Below, piece after piece: positions 23,152 through 24,504 of a DNA stretch of 24,504 bases. A program made the position numbers and the translations under genes. The notes beneath the pieces are model-generated. The model was not told where the DNA came from. It ran no database searches and saw only the letters and a list, made by a program, of their open reading frames with translations. Source of the DNA: an uncultured Paraprevotella sp. Lineage in GTDB: Bacteria > Bacteroidota > Bacteroidia > Bacteroidales > Bacteroidaceae. The stretch lies in contig CAAGLP010000094.1 in NCBI GenBank assembly GCA_900770805.1, forward strand, positions 1 to 24,504. The letters run 5' to 3'. Every line of letters starts with the position of its first letter. Within the stretch, counting starts at the first letter, position 1.

Positions 23152-24504
23152 TTAGAATCCGAACGGGAAGTCATCTTCCTCCTCTTCCTGCTGTTCCTCT
23201 TCTTCGTCAGAGCGTCTGTCTTCCTCTGATATTTCCACCTCGTCCTCGCCTCGGATTACCGTTCCGTCATCAAGGCGCAGTTCCTCAGGAATCTGCATTG
23301 GAGCGAAATGCTCGTCATAGAACCTCGCGTAGTCCTCAAAACTATACTTCGAGCCCAATAGGTTCATATTCTCTTCCAATATCAACAACGTACGTATGCC
23401 TTCCAGCACGGTGGCCATGTGGTTGTCCGAATATAGTTTCTGCACATAGGCATGCACCTCGTCATAACTTAGGAATCCTTTCACGGCCAACATACTGATG
23501 TCTCCGAGATCGCTGATTTCCAAATCAAAGTTACGCACCATAAAGGATGTGAAGTTGTATCGTGCCACCTCAAACAGCAACTGATCCTCGTTCAACGCCC
23601 CCTTGGGATATGCCAACACGAAGACGAACTTACCTATGCGGTCGGTCCTCAGTGTGTCTGCCGAAGCAACACTGTCCGACGAGGCAACCGCTCCTCTCCT
23701 TGCCCATATATCGCTGGCGTCCCAGCGCTCGCCGTTCAACAAACGCCCGGTGTTCACGCCCTTCATAATCTCCTGAGCCAACTTGCCTATTTCCTCTGAT
23801 GAGTATTTCTCGGTCAGTTCCTTCAGCGATGCCAGGAATCCGTCCCTGTCTCCGGAATATAACTGGCTCATGGCATTGACAAACATAAAGCGTGCTCTAT
23901 GCTTACCCTCGGGATAGTTCTCGACAGAGAAAGCATAGCTCTCCTTTACATGGTCATAATCATCCCTCAGGTACGCATTGTATGCATCGGCATAAATCGA
24001 GTCCTCCAGATGGCGTCCGCCGCGTGCAATCAGTTCGTATCTGGGGTTTGCCAGCAGTTGGGCATAGGCATTATCTTGATATTCGGCCACCACCTTCTGC
24101 CTATACATTGCCGACTCTTGGTCCAATCCCAAGCGTCCACATATCAGGAAAAGATGATAGCAGGCATCTCCTACCTTCTCGTGTTCTGGATAGTCTTCCA
24201 TGAATCTCAGCAAGGTCTTGCGTGCCAACAGGAAGTTACCCAACCTTTCCTGCTCCAAGACTCCCGCCTGAAACAAGGCATCGCTCAGAATCTGGTGCGA
24301 AGCCTGCATCTGTTCCTCCGTCACAGGAATCTGCTTCAGATAGAAAGCCTTGTTGCGAGGATCATTCTCCACGCTATCGTTTGGCACATCCTCATTGTAT
24401 TCTTCATCCGCGCTTCCGGTATCCTCTGCACCCTCTGCTTCCATCAGTTCGGCAAGGCCCTCTGGCATTTCGCCATCAACGGCAAAACCACTCTTGTCGG
24501 ACCA
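23152..24504 (-). CDS. porW: PorW/SprE-like TPR lipoprotein of type IX secretion, C-terminal part (5' end beyond window)
   Basis: 450 residues are visible and the frame is open at the window edge. They comprise an acidic linker; AFYLKQIPVTEEQM; a TPR-like helical block (about 60-230, for example ARKTLLRFMEDYPEHEKVGD and MYRQKVVAEYQDNAYAQLLA); then a C-terminal globular domain (FVFVLAYPKGALNEDQLLF to YARFYDEHF). A very acidic end (EEEEQQEEEEDDFPFGF) follows. The layout matches from memory the C-terminal half of PorW/SprE, an outer-membrane lipoprotein that links T9SS rings and the translocon. The expected N-terminal lipoprotein signal lies outside the window. It is the gene directly upstream of porX on the same strand, which supports the assignment. 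Confidence 0.8.
   Translation of the reverse strand, partial: WSDKSGFAVDGEMPEGLAELMEAEGAEDTGSADEEYNEDVPNDSVENDPRNKAFYLKQIPVTEEQMQASHQILSDALFQAGVLEQERLGNFLLARKTLLRFMEDYPEHEKVGDACYHLFLICGRLGLDQESAMYRQKVVAEYQDNAYAQLLANPRYELIARGGRHLEDSIYADAYNAYLRDDYDHVKESYAFSVENYPEGKHRARFMFVNAMSQLYSGDRDGFLASLKELTEKYSSEEIGKLAQEIMKGVNTGRLLNGERWDASDIWARRGAVASSDSVASADTLRTDRIGKFVFVLAYPKGALNEDQLLFEVARYNFTSFMVRNFDLEISDLGDISMLAVKGFLSYDEVHAYVQKLYSDNHMATVLEGIRTLLILEENMNLLGSKYSFEDYARFYDEHFAPMQIPEELRLDDGTVIRGEDEVEISEEDRRSDEEEEQQEEEEDDFPFGF

Noticed and set aside
1..24504. CRISPR arrays, insertion sequences, integrase genes or replication origin signals
   Set aside because: No regularly spaced repeats, transposase or recombinase motifs, or clustered DnaA-box-like sequences were seen.

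Overview
The window looks like a chromosomal segment of a Bacteroidota bacterium, most likely Prevotella or a close relative (Prevotellaceae). Three things point there: repeated promoter boxes of the Bacteroidota type (TAnnTTTG, twice with TTTG 20 bases upstream), type IX secretion (T9SS) genes of the PorX and PorW type, and proteins typical of the phylum such as serine-type sulfatases with C-terminal tails, a Cbp1-like coiled-coil lipoprotein and a helix-hairpin-helix outer-membrane protein. Most of the segment is core genome; no integrase, transposase, phage gene or CRISPR array is visible.

Layout. 1-2.9 kb (minus): two tandem paralogous sulfatases, the first cut by the window edge, each with its own well-formed promoter. 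2.9-3.2 kb: a hairpin-rich intergenic stretch ending in the fumarase terminator. 3.2-4.9 kb (minus): class I fumarase. 5.0-9.8 kb (minus): a tight run rsmI - Cbp1-like lipoprotein - hflX - AI-2E-family transporter - M15 peptidase. 10.0-12.7 kb (plus): thymidine kinase, tRNA-Leu(UAA), then a helix-hairpin-helix/beta-barrel protein. 12.9-19.6 kb (minus): dnaE - trxA - small acidic protein - tadA-type deaminase - yraN - birA - pyrH, probably one operon. 19.7-21.6 kb (plus): psd - pssA - tsaE with overlapping start and stop codons. 21.6-24.5 kb (minus): porW (5' end beyond the window) followed by porX, converging on tsaE.

How the genes fit together. psd and pssA are the two consecutive steps of phosphatidylethanolamine synthesis. 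tadA, tsaE, the tRNA gene and rsmI all serve translation. dnaE, tdk and pyrH serve DNA synthesis and nucleotide supply. porX and porW belong to T9SS control and assembly, and the complete sulfatase ends in a short tail resembling the beginning of a T9SS-type C-terminal domain, so secretion machinery and a possible cargo lie in the same window.

The most unusual spot is 10.6-10.9 kb. The helix-hairpin-helix/barrel protein has no signal peptide at its first ATG after the tRNA. That ATG sits inside an 18-bp inverted repeat, while an open frame runs from just after tdk straight through the tRNA gene and begins with a signal-peptide-like stretch. All functional calls come from reading motifs by eye; no database search was possible.
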